Assembly (NCBI RefSeq): GCF_043290135.1
Contig: NC_134709.1
Location: 65,512,556-65,576,555, forward strand
Source of the DNA: Rhipicephalus microplus
Lineage: Eukaryota > Arthropoda > Arachnida > Ixodida > Ixodidae
Direction of reading: 5' to 3'
DNA: 64,000 nucleotides
Below the pieces are notes generated by a model. The model saw nothing but the letters and a program-made list of their open reading frames with translations, made no database searches and was not told where the DNA came from. Shown one piece after another: positions 50,010-62,157 of this stretch. Numbering within the stretch: the stretch's first letter is position 1; each line of letters begins with the position of its first letter. Position numbers and translations under genes: made by a program.

Positions 50010-51780
50010 ATTACGGAACTTTTTTCATGTGGCCCACTGAGAATCGAGTCACGCACTTCAGGACTAACGAAGTTTTCATGTGTTCATTCATCTGACCACC
50101 AACACCAAACTTCATCTGATGCCACCGCGTGAAGTGAATGATATGAGATAGTCTTTTCTTGTGTAAACAGTTGCATGTGAAGGAAAGCTGTCTTGTCCGC
50201 AAGCCTTGTGTGTGGCCACGTTCACTTACACCTCCGAGCAGTAATAAAAAAAAAACCCTCGCGGTGAACACTCGATGCTGAGATGCCTCTGTTTAACTTG
50301 AATTGTGCAAAAGACTGGGTTCTTGTGGCGAATGAAGCAGCACTATACTTGAAGCTTAGCTTTCTGGAGTCAGCCGACGTGGCAATATTTTTTCTCACTG
50401 GCTACCGGGACTAAGTAACGTCGGAATTCGTGCCTTGCTAGGGAAGTATCGAATGTCTTCGATTTTTACTCTTTCTTTTGTTCACCTAGCACACAGATTC
50501 AGTTTTTTCGCTTGCCTGTGTCGGCCTGAAATGAAGGTGTCTGTTCAACATCTATAATTGCTAGGCTTTCATGTGCCAATCAAGATATCAATTTGAGGTT
50601 CGCTGAAGTGGCCGTATCGAGATTGTGACCACTTGGGGTTCTCCGATGCACACATACATTTGGGTTCACAGGTGTTCTTTTTATAATTCACCTCCATGGA
50701 AGTGCGGCCGCCATGGTCGCTAATATATCTTGCGTCCTCAAGAGTAGAAGCATGACACCACACGTGCTATGATGCCACGATGGGTTGCTTGATCTCTGTC
50801 CCCGTGCATAGATACCACAGACGAGGTGTACAAACGATGACAGAAAAAAAATGACGCAGCTACCACTCACTGTGCTTTAGATTTTTTTTTACCGGAGATG
50901 TTTTGCAGCGTGGTACCGTCACAGTGCTGTCTTATCAATGGGGGAATGTCAGCAAGCATTACCATTAGCCAAAAACCTAGCATGCAAGCAAAAAAGGAGG
51001 ACGAGGTAGTTGCCATATCACAGCACAACACTGTCCCTTCGATATCATGTGTATAGACGCAGTCCACTTTGCAGGGCTTCTCTCCAGTTTGTAGTGCTTT
51101 TTATGTGACAGTAGCCTTCGGACCAGGTTATTTTTCTAAACCACAGTGCAGTATTACTGGCGCAATGGCTCTTCGAGCTGTTCGTTCCGAAATGAAGCAC
51201 GGCAGTGGAGCACGCGCGTGCTCTCAGTGTGGCCGGTCGGCTGGGTGCAAGCAGCTGAGCTGTGCTGCGACTCTCCGCCAGGTGCTCTTTTTCGGCGCGC
51301 CACCTATCCAGCACTGCTCTCCCATACCCACCTGGATCTGCGAGTCACACAGATGCTCCCGCGAAGATATTCTCCAAAGAGCTTAGACAAAGAGCTTAGA
51401 GAACTGAACGCTGGGCGAGTTGGTACTTCATAACTACAAAACTGCGCAAAAAAAAGCGAGAAAAAAACAAAGAAGGCACGCACACGCGCAGACTAGCAAC
51501 TGAAAGTTTACTGAATGATACACATATATAACTACAAGAAAAATTATGACATGAAAGATCAGAGGTTGGCAGTAAGATAATCTATCTCTAGTTGGTGCAA
51601 AGTCACCGAAGCCCTCGCAACATACGTTTCGCAATACTTGTGTATATAAAAAAAGCGATTCAGCAACTTCTCTCACTGTCCTATCTCTAGGCACCCTTGT
51701 TTCGCGAAGTAATGGGTAACACTTCCAAACCCTGCAATGTAGGCACAGCTTCGACGAAGGGTGAGTCTTATCATTTAAAA
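50006..51780. other. No genes recognised; possible old SINE remnant
   Basis: At 50627-50720 the plus strand reads GACCACTTGGGGTTCTCCGATGCAC…CACCTCCATGGAAGTGCGGCCGCCATGG. It resembles the minus-strand SINE (GACCACCTGGGGTTCTTTAACGTGC…CGCCTCCATCGGAAATGC) but is heavily diverged. The rest of the stretch shows no coding or repeat signal I can support. Confidence 0.45.
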
Positions 51781-52169
<389 letters not shown>

Positions 52170-52741
52170 CAAACAGAGAAGAATGGGAAGTGATCTTAGG
52201 TATGACAGACAATCACGGCGTAGTACTGAAAAGTGCAGGTGTGATAATAAAGGCAGCATCGCATACCGAACGTTTCAAGAAAAGTTCTACAAAGTTATGT
52301 TCATAGACATATTGAGTGACTTATAGTTTTTTAAGTGGCGTAAGATTGGTGTTCAATAGGTGTGAGAAATGTATAGTTTGCTAGAACCTCAAGAAGTTGT
52401 TTCATCACCCATTAATTCGATGTGCTTCGATACGCTTCGAAAGCACATCACCCAGTGCTTATAGTGATGGCCTTCAGACCCAAAAGTTTCGACCTCGATT
52501 GCAGCCACGGTTGTCTACTGTCGATGGTCGCGAAATGCTGCTGGGCTCATGTACTATCAGTGCGCCGATGAAATCAAGGTAGTCGAAGTTATCCGAAGAG
52601 CTAAACCATGTCACATCTTGTAGCCTTAATCTCCTTCGGATTCCAACGAATCATCAAAGAACTCGAAGGAAGGTCCCCAGCAGCACACAAAAACGCACTT
52701 TTTACTACCGTTTCGATAGGAGGAATTTGGTCAAAGAAAAA

Positions 52742-52745
<4 letters not shown>
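52170..52745. other. No genes recognised
   Basis: Mixed-composition sequence between two microsatellites, downstream of gene B on the minus strand. No motif. Confidence 0.45.

Positions 52746-52826
<81 letters not shown>
52746..52826 (+). repeat. (TA)n microsatellite
   Basis: About 40 TA units. Confidence 0.97.
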
Positions 52827-52829
<3 letters not shown>

Positions 52830-53021
52830 GGTGGACGTATTTCAACTTATTCGTAATGAAGCAATGCATCCTATCCTATCGATGAAAATTCCTATAGTGC
52901 TCTTTATTGTTTACTGAATGGAGTTCGTGCGTACTTGGTGCCATTGGCCACAGTGCAGGCACAAAAACCAGGAGTTCATATATAACAATTCAAAGCTGCG
53001 ACCCGAAGCAAGGGTTTTGTC

Positions 53022-53027
53022 TTTATT
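53022..53027 (-). promoter_or_regulatory. Candidate poly(A) signal of gene B
   Basis: Minus-strand AATAAA about 260 nt beyond the gene B stop codon (53288). A second AATAAA lies at 52903-52908. Either could end the transcript; no cleavage site can be seen by eye. Confidence 0.4.
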
Positions 53028-53287
53028 ACAATGCACTGAGTATCAGTGAAAAAATAGACAGGGCAGCAATTACCTCACTGATGGAAAAATGAACAGACGC
53101 AGTAGGACTGCGAAAGATATATTTCATGCATGAAAGACGTAGAAATCAGCAACATAATTACATAGAAGATGCTCGGCTTAACACCGTAAACATCACTTCC
53201 TGCCTACTCCACGTTGCAGCGGCAAACCAATATTTGGGCCACGTGGAGCAACGGCGGGTACGACGCGGCCGACGTTCTGTCAGGCGG

Positions 53288-53630
53288 TTATCTATTGATG
53301 TCCCTCAGCGTGCGTCCTTCGGTTTCGGGGATGAGAGCAATGGCAGTGACCGCCACCACTGCGACCACCACGCTGAGCGTGAGCAGCGTTCCCCTGTTCT
53401 CGAAAGCGGCGAGCACGTCCTCGTCGAAGTGGATCATCACGAAGGTCAGGGACCACCGCGACGCCCACACGAACGAGGAGCCGACGTATCGCCGCCGCAG
53501 AGGGACCAACTCGCCGGTGAGCAGTACGGGGATGTGGCACAAGCCCACCGAGTAAGCCAGCACGAACAGGCTCACCGAAAGCAAGACCGTCCAGCTGGCA
53601 TTGGTGGAGTCCTTGTCTACAGCCCAGTCT
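53288..53630 (-). CDS. Transporter gene B, exon 5 (TM10-TM12, C-terminus)
   Basis: Last coding exon, 343 nt, acceptor …TTCTGGACAG|AGACTGG, stop TAA at 53288-53290. Begins with an external loop carrying an N-glycosylation-type N-A-S, then TM10 with G-L-C-H-I-P (place of the G-P-x-P-I-P motif of SLC2 carriers), T-G-E-L-V-P-L-R-R-R (E…R-R motif after TM10), TM11-12 and P-E-T-E-G-R-T-L (the P-E-T-x-G-R-T signature ending TM12 in sugar porters). The short tail has six residues after it. This exon gives the strongest evidence for the sugar-porter family. Confidence 0.92.
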
Positions 53631-54069
53631 CTGTCCAGAAATCAGTATGCATAGTGGTCATTTTTTAATAGAACTGTTGCTTTTTTTGCTTATAATAGAG
53701 AATAAAGGAAGTGTGGATGAATCTCGCTGCAGCTGCGTTGTAATTGAATGTGATTTTTTTAACTTCTCCTGCTCAACTGAGAAATATCTAGTGTTTCTCG
53801 ATTTAATCAATAAATTCTTGTGAGATGAAAACATTCCCACATTAAAGAATGCAGCCTGTTTAATCTGTTTGACAGTACGTACGGGTAATAAGATAAATGG
53901 AAGAGATATGCACATTTAAAAACATCGGACAAAGGTATGCCGCTTTTCAGCCTGCTATTTCGGGAGCCAAGTAAGCAATTTTTTCCTTACTGTAGAGTGT
54001 TAACGTCTGCGAAGCACTTTATTTTAATTTTATTAACAGAATATTTCACAGTACTGAATGCACGCATAA

Positions 54070-54070
<1 letters not shown>

Positions 54071-54138
<68 letters not shown>
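54071..54138 (+). repeat. (TA)n microsatellite in gene B intron 4
   Basis: About 34 TA units. Confidence 0.97.
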
Positions 54139-54139
<1 letters not shown>

Positions 54140-55073
54140 CAAAACTCGAACGAAACCAGCCACTCAAGAAACATTTCGCTGAAATCAACATATTGATGAG
54201 AAGCCCCTCTGAATGTCCTTTTCCGGACAAACACTTGCACAGTATTACGCCTACTCCACAAAAACTGAGAGAATCGTTACGTAGGTCCCGCTGGCAGAAG
54301 CGTCATTCCGGATTAGGAAGAAAGAGGGAAGGGTAAAATGGAAGCGGACGAAGTGTTACTCTAACCTATCTGCCAGCAGTTACTTCTGTAGGCTACAAAT
54401 TTTAAATTAAATGAACAAACAAACTTGTGCACCTTACGAACCTACGAAAGTTGTTCAGAATTTTGTTTAACACAACGAATTAATGGAAGAGAAAAGAGAG
54501 AATGCGCAAAAGTGCCATTGTGCCGGAAACTTGGCACAATTGATTTTGTATGAAACAACATGGCTTGACTTATGCGCGAAAACATGATGCGAGAACAGTA
54601 CTGCGTTCTTATACAGCACGAAAACGACTAAATGGCTCCTAAATATTGGTTTCACCAACAAAATTACTTATTTTTGTATAGATGGCTCCTGCCTAGACCC
54701 CCCCTCTCTTTAATGACTCGGGCTTGTCTATATGCAGTTACGTTCTTATCAGCCTATCACTATCTGATAAGCAGTGTGAGCTCCGTTGATTAGAGAACCT
54801 CAGACATTGAAAAGCTCAACAACATTTTCAACGTTTTCACTAAAGGACCGAATGATGGCGTTGTTAAAGAAAAAATCTCTACCATAAAATATGATGGGTC
54901 GTCTCCTTATGCACGCGCTTATAATAAACTGTTAAAAATTTACACCCTCAATGATGTCACGTTGTTCTATAGGTTTTACAAAACCTTTATCTTTACGAAT
55001 TCACTACGAACGATGTGGGGCTCAAGCTCCATGTATTATGAGCATCAGTGTCAATAATTTTTAATGCTTCGGA

Positions 55074-55213
55074 TAAACAGACATGCATACCTCAATAAGA
55101 CATGATCTTTCGGCAGGGATGGCCAAGAAGATAGTTATTGGCATAAACAGACATGCATACCTCAATAAGACATGATCTTTCGGCAGGGATGGCCAAGAAG
55201 ATAGTTATTGGCA
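55074..55213 (+). repeat. Perfect tandem duplication, 2 x 70 bp
   Basis: 55074-55143 and 55144-55213 are identical (unit begins TAAACAGACATGCATACC and ends AGATAGTTATTGGCA). Perfect identity means a very recent event or an assembly artefact. Confidence 0.95.
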
Positions 55214-56177
55214 TATGTTTCACCATTGTCGGAATTGCTAGTTACAATGAAAACTCCTAAAACAAGGAAATTATTATCACTGCTGCCTACGAACCGATCG
55301 TATGATTTCTTTGTGAACCAAGGGCCTTTTAACCGTTTCTGTTCTTCTAGACGCCTACGCCAGGATGCTCGATTGATCTTCTCGTTGATTTGGTCTATAC
55401 TAAATCTGGTATATTTCTCCGGGGGGGGGGGATGATGGCTGAACCATGAGCACAACTAACAGCTAATGGCACAAATAACATGACAAACCTGTCGTCTACG
55501 TCATTAAAACCCTTTGCGAAAGTCCCTGTCAATTGTATAGGGGCATAACATGCTCCATTGTACGCGGGTATGTCGCACAGCTGACTCTCACTCAACATCT
55601 ATTCAGGTGAGTGAAAATAGGCATCAAAACATTATTTTAGGGGGTCCAACATATTATACGTAAGAGATTGCTCTGCTGCTGTAACTCTGCACTTGTTGAT
55701 TTGTACGCATGTGCTTCTGCCATTCAAGATATAGTTCGGCACTACTCACCCCGTCAAGAAAAACTCCGACGAACGCTATTTGTACTTGCACTTTGTTTCG
55801 AAAAGGGGAAGTGTGTGCTGCAACTAGAGTGTTTGCATTGCGTCAAAGAAAAAAAAACAACTATTCCGTAGGGGGCAGACTGTAGACGGTATGCCTGGTA
55901 AGCCCATGATATATATGCACGCAACAACAGAAAGTAAGCAATTGTGGTAATCGTCTTGGTAATACCTAACCGAAAGCGGGGTTAAGCGGCTACAGCCGCT
56001 GACTGTTTCGCATAGCAATGATTCTCACAATGCGTGGTATATACAGTTATTTCTCACACTGACAAGGTTCTTCAAAATTTTCGTTTGTAGGCATGCCGTC
56101 AAATTGTCAAATTACGCTGAAGAAGCTACGGGAACAGGTTATACGAAGTCCGTGTTATTTAATAGGAGAACGCTTAC

Positions 56178-56450
56178 ATGAAGCCAAGATGATCCAGTGG
56201 TCGCAGTTTGAACAAAACAGCTGCGACCAGTAAGGCCGACAGACCAAGCAGTCCACGTCGGCTGGCTTTTTTTGTTGCGGTAATGGCTAAAGTGGCGCAT
56301 CCTATGTGCAAGATGATTAGGAACATAGCGAAGGCCTGTGTGGGCACGTCTGCCACTGCGCCGGCCATCACCTGCACAGCTCGAAGCAGGCAAAGCTGAG
56401 CGCAGGAGATGTTCTGAAGAAGGTAGAGTAGCAGACAAGCCGTGAAATTC
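56178..56450 (-). CDS. Transporter gene B, exon 4 (TM7-TM9)
   Basis: 273 nt. Acceptor …AACAATCGCAG|GAATTTC, donor …GGCTTCAT|GTAAGC; phases 2 and 2, joining exons 3 and 5 in frame. Translation: N-F-T-A-C-L-L-L-Y-L-L-Q-N-I-S-C-A-Q-L (TM7), V-M-A-G-A-V-A-D-V-P-T-Q-A-F-A-M-F-L-I (TM8), K-K-A-S-R-R-G-L-L-G-L-S-A (cytosolic R-R-x-L loop as in SLC2) and TM9. At the place of the TM7 Q-Q-x-S-G sugar-contact motif I read Q-N-I-S-C, so substrate contacts are altered. No counterpart for gene A was found. Confidence 0.85.
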
Positions 56451-57125
56451 CTGCGATTGTTTCAAAAAGAGCCACACAGAAAACAAGTGCAATTACAACA
56501 GAAATCCATTAAAGTAAATTCATTGTCAGATTATTTTCTTGCTCAGCGAGGCCATGACGCACTCTCTGGTGCCCTGCTGGAGTCAGCCCCATGTGCACGA
56601 AAGATTTTTCTTCCAGGTTATTTCTGTAAATTATAGTACGATAAACCTCATTCGTTCATTTCAAGGCAGTGTCGATCATTTCAATCCTTGTAATGACCTG
56701 TATAGTAGCTCCCCTTACCTGTATTGAACGCAGTATACCATGAGCGTTACGACGCCTCATGACATGGATGGAGGGACGAAAGGCCGCGTCCGTGGAGCGC
56801 TCCGAATTACAAAAAATTGTGGGAATGAAACTCAGCCATGCAATGGATGTTGCATAAAAAGAAGGCAGTTAAAACAGCGTATAGCATACACTAATGTTTC
56901 CTTAAAATGTTGAGTAATTGTTATACTTAGCTATAACCTTACCGACACTACGAATCAGTCAAAGGTCAGGTAAAAGCTGTCACTGTAGATGTCATGTGAT
57001 TACACACATTAAGTAATTAAGGGAGGCCTCTACTAGGGACAAGTTCAATAAGTAATGGATCAAGCCCTCTTACAGATAGATAGTGTTAGAGGCCGCGCAA
57101 GGCGTAGTCTTCAAAGTATTTTCAC
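56451..57125. other. Gene B intron 3
   Basis: 675 bp between donor GTGAAAATAC (57125, minus) and the exon 4 acceptor; no features. Confidence 0.6.
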
Positions 57126-57412
57126 CTGGCTTCCTTCGGCCATCGGCTGGCATCTGCGGATCTCTGCTGGTCCGAGGCGCCCTCGACTTTGCGCTGTCGG
57201 AAGTCAGCGGGCGGGTCGATGCCGTACAGTCGCAACACGGCCGTGTCAGCGTCCAAAGAGCGGTCCCGTGCAAGCAGCCAGCGCGGGTTTTCGACAATGT
57301 AGCGCTGCATCGCCAGCATGGGGACGGCCGTGAGGGCGCAACCGCCCGCCTGCACTTCCCAGGGAAATCCGGACAGCGAGTAAGCCGTCAGAAGCCCGGC
57401 GCTCATGGCTAC
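57126..57412 (-). CDS. Transporter gene B, exon 3 (TM5-TM6 and central loop)
   Basis: 287 nt. Acceptor …TATACCTGCAG|GTAGCC, donor …GAAGCCAG|GTGAAA, phases 0 and 2. Translation V-A-M-S-A-G-L-L-T-A-Y-S-L-S-G-F (TM5), A-G-G-C-A-L-T-A-V-P-M-L-A-M-Q-R-Y (TM6), V-E-N-P-R-W-L-L-A-R (E-x-P-R-W-L motif) and the charged central loop A-D-F-R-Q-R-K-V-E-G. Closely similar to gene A exon 3, with the same residues at most motif positions. Confidence 0.9.
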
Positions 57413-59229
57413 CTGCAGGTATACCGACGTTAAATTCACGAGTGGCCAATAACACGCGGTGAAAGATCTCTCTTGGAAGAAAATGCCGAAAGTCGTGGCC
57501 ACTTCGAGGTGCCTCACTGGCCACACGGTCACCAGCTGATACAGGAGATGCAAAGTACAATTTCCGATCTGTGCGAGTACATTCCAATGCTAGAGAAGTT
57601 GCATTTAGAAATGCAACACCTGCGTCAGAACCTGTGTGTAAGTAAGGCATGATCCGAAATGACGCGAGTAGGCGATTGCAGTACTTAAAAGATACATGTC
57701 GTGTTCATACTAATTATTTTCATACTGCACACAACGTACTGTGTCAATGTGCACAGTGTTTGCTATAACTTTTCATGCTTCTATAAATTCACATATCAAC
57801 AGTTTGGTACTGCGAGATGCTTTGGTTCTATTAAAAGGACGAAGAGTGGCACCTGGGGCATGGTCACATAGAAAAAAGAGAGAGCGAAAAAGTGGGAAGC
57901 CTTAAGCTTCGCGTTCAAAAGTTGAACACGATAGTGATACTCTATTCCGAGTGCGCACTTCAAACACTTGGTATATGAAATATTTTCAAGCTGCCTGTGC
58001 ACGCACTACGTGACCATAAGGTTGCAGTAGCGTGTGTGTTTTTATTAATGGGTGACTGACTTTAAACTATGAAGTTGTTATATTATTCGATGTACTGACC
58101 CCCTAAAGCAAAGTAAGCTTGTACCATGCATTATTGCGCAATGTTTCATGGTGTATATATACAGCACACGCGTGTTAGTAAAGTATGAAAGTTATTTCTA
58201 CTGCATTTTCATGCAGATAAAGATATTTTAACTGTACCCAGGAGCAGGGACATAGCGGTGTGATAGCACACCCGCTTGCCACGCAAACGACCGCGGTTTG
58301 ACCCCACTCAGTACCAGAACATTTATTTTATTTTATTTGCATCTTTCTCAATTTTTCGTCACGCAAAGAAGCTTGTTTATTTTTTTTGGTCACGCAACGA
58401 CGATGATTTCTCGCTCACAGCCAACGACACCGATACGGACTCCGTAATTTCGGCTGAACGAGCTATTTAACGCTATCGCGTGAAAATGTTTAGCATAAAT
58501 AAACATTAAATTAGAAGCTGCCCCACGGCACTACCACTGGAAGGGTTTCAGAGCAATTCGCGGTTCAACTATAGCTCTTCGAGCTCTCAGGGGGCTGCCG
58601 GGGGGGGGGGCAAGTTTCTTTTAAAACGACCCAGCCGTGTATTGGTGTGATCCAGCGTTGTCAGTCTGAAAGTAACATTTTCTTAGTAAAAGTAGTGTAT
58701 GACATGTCCATTGCAGATTGTGCACTGTGATTCGATCAGACGTGCCTCAAGTGCATCACTTGGAGTCTAGTGGTATATGAAGGTACTGGGCTCTGGGTGT
58801 ACTGGCTAGTGTTGGGGTGCTCAAACAGCAGAGCAGAGCAGGACGAAGAAGAGTGGCGGAAAAGCGTGGCTTCCAATATTAGCTCCGATAGCTCACCGCA
58901 ATGGCCCATGCACTGCTGGTGGTAATCGTGGAGTTGTCACCGAGCTGTTAGCGAGGTGCGCGACCCAGCCATAGTTGACAATGGAGAACAGTGGTGGTAG
59001 GTGGTTTTCATGCCAGGCTAACTGGGAACTCAACCACACAAATTTGATTTGCTATTCTTGTTATGAACATTCGGAAACCTATATAGGGTACGTAGTCTAG
59101 ATCAAAGTACGACCAGGTATTATGACTGTCGAGATGTGCGGCATCGGATCGAGCTGGGGTCGAAGCCCCTGAGGGAGAACGAGTCGCGGAGGGAGCTTAA
59201 ACCGGACGGCATAAAGTAGTTCAGCGTAC
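57413..59229. other. Gene B intron 2, no coding features
   Basis: A tRNA-like patch at about 58248-58312 (GACATAGCGGTGTGATAGCACACCC…CGCGGTTTGACCCC, A- and B-box-like) followed by a TTTATTTTATTT-rich stretch may be an old SINE. A poly(G) run is at 58600. No other recognisable elements. Confidence 0.5.
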
Positions 59230-59453
59230 CTCCGGAAGACCTCCAAAAGTCGTTCTCTTGGCTGGAGGCGCGACGTCGGCAACGTAGAGACAAACGCAGT
59301 TGGTGACAACGCCCACAAAGAGACCGCAAGCAACCCGGCCGACTAGTATCACGCTCACGCTGTTTCCTACGGCCAAGCACATCCACGAACTGATGAGGCC
59401 GGCGGAAGACAGCAACATGATTGTTCTGTGGCCGACTAGATGCATTAGAAAGC
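59230..59453 (-). CDS. Transporter gene B, exon 2 (TM2-TM4)
   Basis: 224 nt. Acceptor …GCACGTTTCAG|GCTTTC, donor …CCGGAG|GTACGC, phases 1 and 0. Translation F-L-M-H-L-V-G-H-R-T-I-M-L-L-S-S-A-G (end of TM2, short loop where D-R-x-G-R-R would be, TM3), V-G-R-V-A-C-G-L-F-V-G (TM4 with G-R-x3-G motif) and C-L-Y-V-A-D-V-A-P-P-A-K-R. The A-P-x3-R motif is kept, with Asp for the usual Glu in both paralogues. Confidence 0.92.
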
Positions 59454-59885
59454 CTGAAACGTGCATCACGAACGAAGAAATGGTGTATTACTTAACCACA
59501 CTAAAGAACAACGCAGTGCATGTTATTTAGTTTTTAACACATGTGCGTTAAGTACTGTACCATAGTTATGCAGAAATACTTCTTCTAACTTATGATTTAC
59601 AACGCGTTAAAAGTATAGCCATCATAAAACGATTTCGAGCAGCTTCTGCTTCGTATTACGAAGAGAGCGTCTTTAAGGACATAAAAAAGCAGAGCAGCAA
59701 AATGCATATCACTCGAATATTTTAGTACTTCAATAAAATGTAGGTTGATTTGGGAGCGAAACGTGAAATGGCAGCTGAAGCTCGCCGTCCTGGCTCAGCT
59801 GATTTCCTCAAACAAAAACATGCACTGCATACCATAGAAGTAAATAAAAAGCTCACGTAATTTCTCGGCTGCGTTGCTTGCTCAC

Positions 59886-60262
59886 CTGAGAACAGAGAGC
59901 CCACAGTGGCACCCAGGAAGAGGCTGTCGGCGATCCACCTGTTCTCAGGCGGAATCCGTGGCAGGTCGTACCAGGGTTGGCGCTCAATGGATTCCATGGC
60001 GGCCGAGGCGAACCCGAGTGCGGTTCCAGCAGCCAACGTACCGGAGCATGCGACCAGCATCGCGTAAAAGTGGTGACCGCAGGGCAGCGCGCTGTCCGGG
60101 TCCGTGACCGGCGTCGCACCCTTGGCCGGCGGCCGCATGCGCCGCAGCGCCTCCATCGCCGCATTGAATGGCGGGGATTGCGGCTCATTTGGCGAGCTGA
60201 ACTGGGCGGGTGCTGTCGTGGTATGCCGCGAGGACGTCGACTCGTGGCTATGCCTCGACGAG
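59886..60262 (-). CDS. Transporter gene B, first recognisable coding exon (N-terminus, TM1, start of TM2)
   Basis: 377 nt. Acceptor chosen at …TCCTACTCGTAG|CTCGTC (minus strand), because the clear gene A acceptor aligns there and gives the same split codon. Donor GTTCTCAG|GTGAGC. The frame is also open up to an ATG at 60333, which would make a 524-residue protein starting M-E-A-F-V-T-I-P; from the acceptor the product is 500 residues plus an upstream exon. A conserved in-frame ATG is at 60156. Contains S-P-P-F-N-A-A-M-E-A-L, TM1 with G-T-L-A-A-G-T-A-L-G-F-A-S, and R-W-I-A-D-S-L-F-L-G-A-T-V-G-S-L-F-S-G. Intron 1 is only 432 bp. Confidence 0.88.
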
Positions 60263-60562
60263 CTACGAGTAGGACAGTATAGTGATAGAGCCACAGCGTT
60301 ATACAAGTGTGGGATGGTCACGAACGCCTCCATGCGTCTCCTCACATTACCCTAACCCAACCTAACTTCATGGCACATCTAATGCTCGAACTTTCTTCTT
60401 GTTCTCTTGTGGTGAAGTTCCATGGCACCACCTAAGTTCGGAGACCGTGCTCGGTGCATCGCTATACGGGCCACGTGTTGTGCATCTAATAAAATGCTTT
60501 TATAGGGTGGATCCCATGGGCACCTTTAGGCTACATGACCCAGTGTGTTGCTGGGCAGTATT
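60263..60562. other. Immediately upstream of gene B exon 1
   Basis: Either the 5' UTR/start region (if ATG 60333 is used) or intron. The CTAACCCAACCTAAC string at 60352 is too short to be telomeric. No promoter element can be assigned. Confidence 0.4.
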
Positions 60563-60604
60563 AAATGCGAAGCATTCCTTAACAAACTTCAGCGACTTAG
60601 CGCG

Positions 60605-60785
<181 letters not shown>

Positions 60786-61509
60786 GCCGCCTACAACGTT
60801 TAGCTTTCCTGGCCGTTTCAATAACGGTATCGAGATCAAACTTGGTATGGCATAACATGACTGTATGAGAACATATTTGACTAGTCATAACATGAAAAGC
60901 ATGATACGGATGTCATGAATGTCATGATTCACATTCCATGATACCGCAGCTCTTACAGTGATTTCGTTCACATGGCATGTTACAAAACTGGTATGGCATG
61001 ACATGATTGCATGGCGAACACAAGGAACAGACCCTAACCTGAAAATCATAACATGCATGTCATGTAACAACATGACTACACGCCAAGCTCATGATGCGCT
61101 CGCGGGCGTTTCGCTAGCCTCACATTTCCCAAATTTGGTATTACAGTACGCGAATAGATTAGGAAGGTATGTGACTGGTGCAAACATGATAATCATAAGA
61201 TGCGTGTCATTAAACAACATTACTACATGCCACGCTCGTGATGCGCTGGCAGCCGTTTCGATAGCTTCACTTATACCGAATTCGATATTACGTGACGCGA
61301 ATGGACAACATAGGTAAATGACACATAGAAACATGATAATCACGACATGCGTGTCATGTAACAACATGAATACCTACAACACTCATGATGCGCTCGCGGC
61401 TATTTCGCTAGCTTTACATGTGGCAAATTTGGTATTACGTGACGTCGGTGGATTACGAAGGTATGCGACTGGTTCAAACATGATAATCAAAAGATGCGCG
61501 TCATGTGAG

Positions 61510-61890
61510 AACATGACTGCATGCCACAGTCAAGGCGCCGATACATTTCGACGTGACGGGTTGCGCGTGCTCATCGGCGTTCATTTCGTCGGGTGACGCC
61601 GGCGTTTCCACGCCAGGCACCAGTCCTGCCATGAACTCGCAGGCGCGCGCCGCGCCGTGTTGCTTTGACGCATGCGCGTTCAGCGCGTCCGGCGTCCCTC
61701 CGTCACGAAACGTGGGAGACACAGAGTTTTCTGGGCAGCGCATCAGTGCGAAACGAAGCATGTCTCATTTCGCGCCGCTTGCTGTCGGTCGCACCTTGCA
61801 TCAGCCTATAGAGTGCTCGCGTTTTGCTAAGGTAGCGTCGCTGTGCCCAGCGATCGCGCACGTCGACGCTACATTGGAGTATACTGGGTC
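61510..61890 (-). repeat. GC-rich unique core of the non-autonomous element, uninterrupted copy
   Basis: Clearly more GC-rich than the arms, with GCGCGCGCCGCGCCG-type words. It aligns with 12890-13279 and 14463-14520 of copy 1 in reverse. A minus-strand frame of 86 codons (61761-61501) is open here but not conserved in copy 1. Confidence 0.6.
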
Positions 61891-62142
61891 CTTCATGATG
61901 TGCTCGTGGCCGTTTTGCTAGCTCCACATAAACCAAATTTTGTGTTACGTGACGTCAATGGATGACGAAAGTATATGACTGGTGCAAGCTTGATAATCCT
62001 GACACGCGTGTCGTGTAAGAACACAGCACGCTCATAGCATGCTTGCGGACGTTTCACTTCTTCCACATATACTAAATGTGGTACCAAGTGGCGTGAATAG
62101 ATGACGAAGGTAAACGACACATCCAGACATAATAATCGTTAC

Positions 62143-62157
62143 ATGGAAGCCATGTAC
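62143..62157 (+). repeat. SINE target-site duplication, left copy
   Basis: ATGGAAGCCATGTAC at 62143-62157 against ATGGAAGCCTTGTAC at 62404-62418, one mismatch in 15. The uninterrupted order is seen in copy 1 of the host element. Confidence 0.88.

Larger units (their letters stand above)
53631..56177. other. Gene B intron 4, with microsatellite and tandem duplication
   Basis: Starts at minus-strand donor GTAAGCG (56177) and ends at the exon 5 acceptor. Holds (TA)n at 54071-54138 and a 2 x 70-bp tandem duplication at 55074-55213. No exon-like ORF or known transposon is seen. Confidence 0.6.

Noticed and set aside
60352..60368. Telomere-like CTAACCCAACCTAAC
   Set aside because: Three imperfect units only; not an array.
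61501..61761. 86-codon ORF in the repeat-element core
   Set aside because: Not conserved as a frame in the other copy at 12890-13279.
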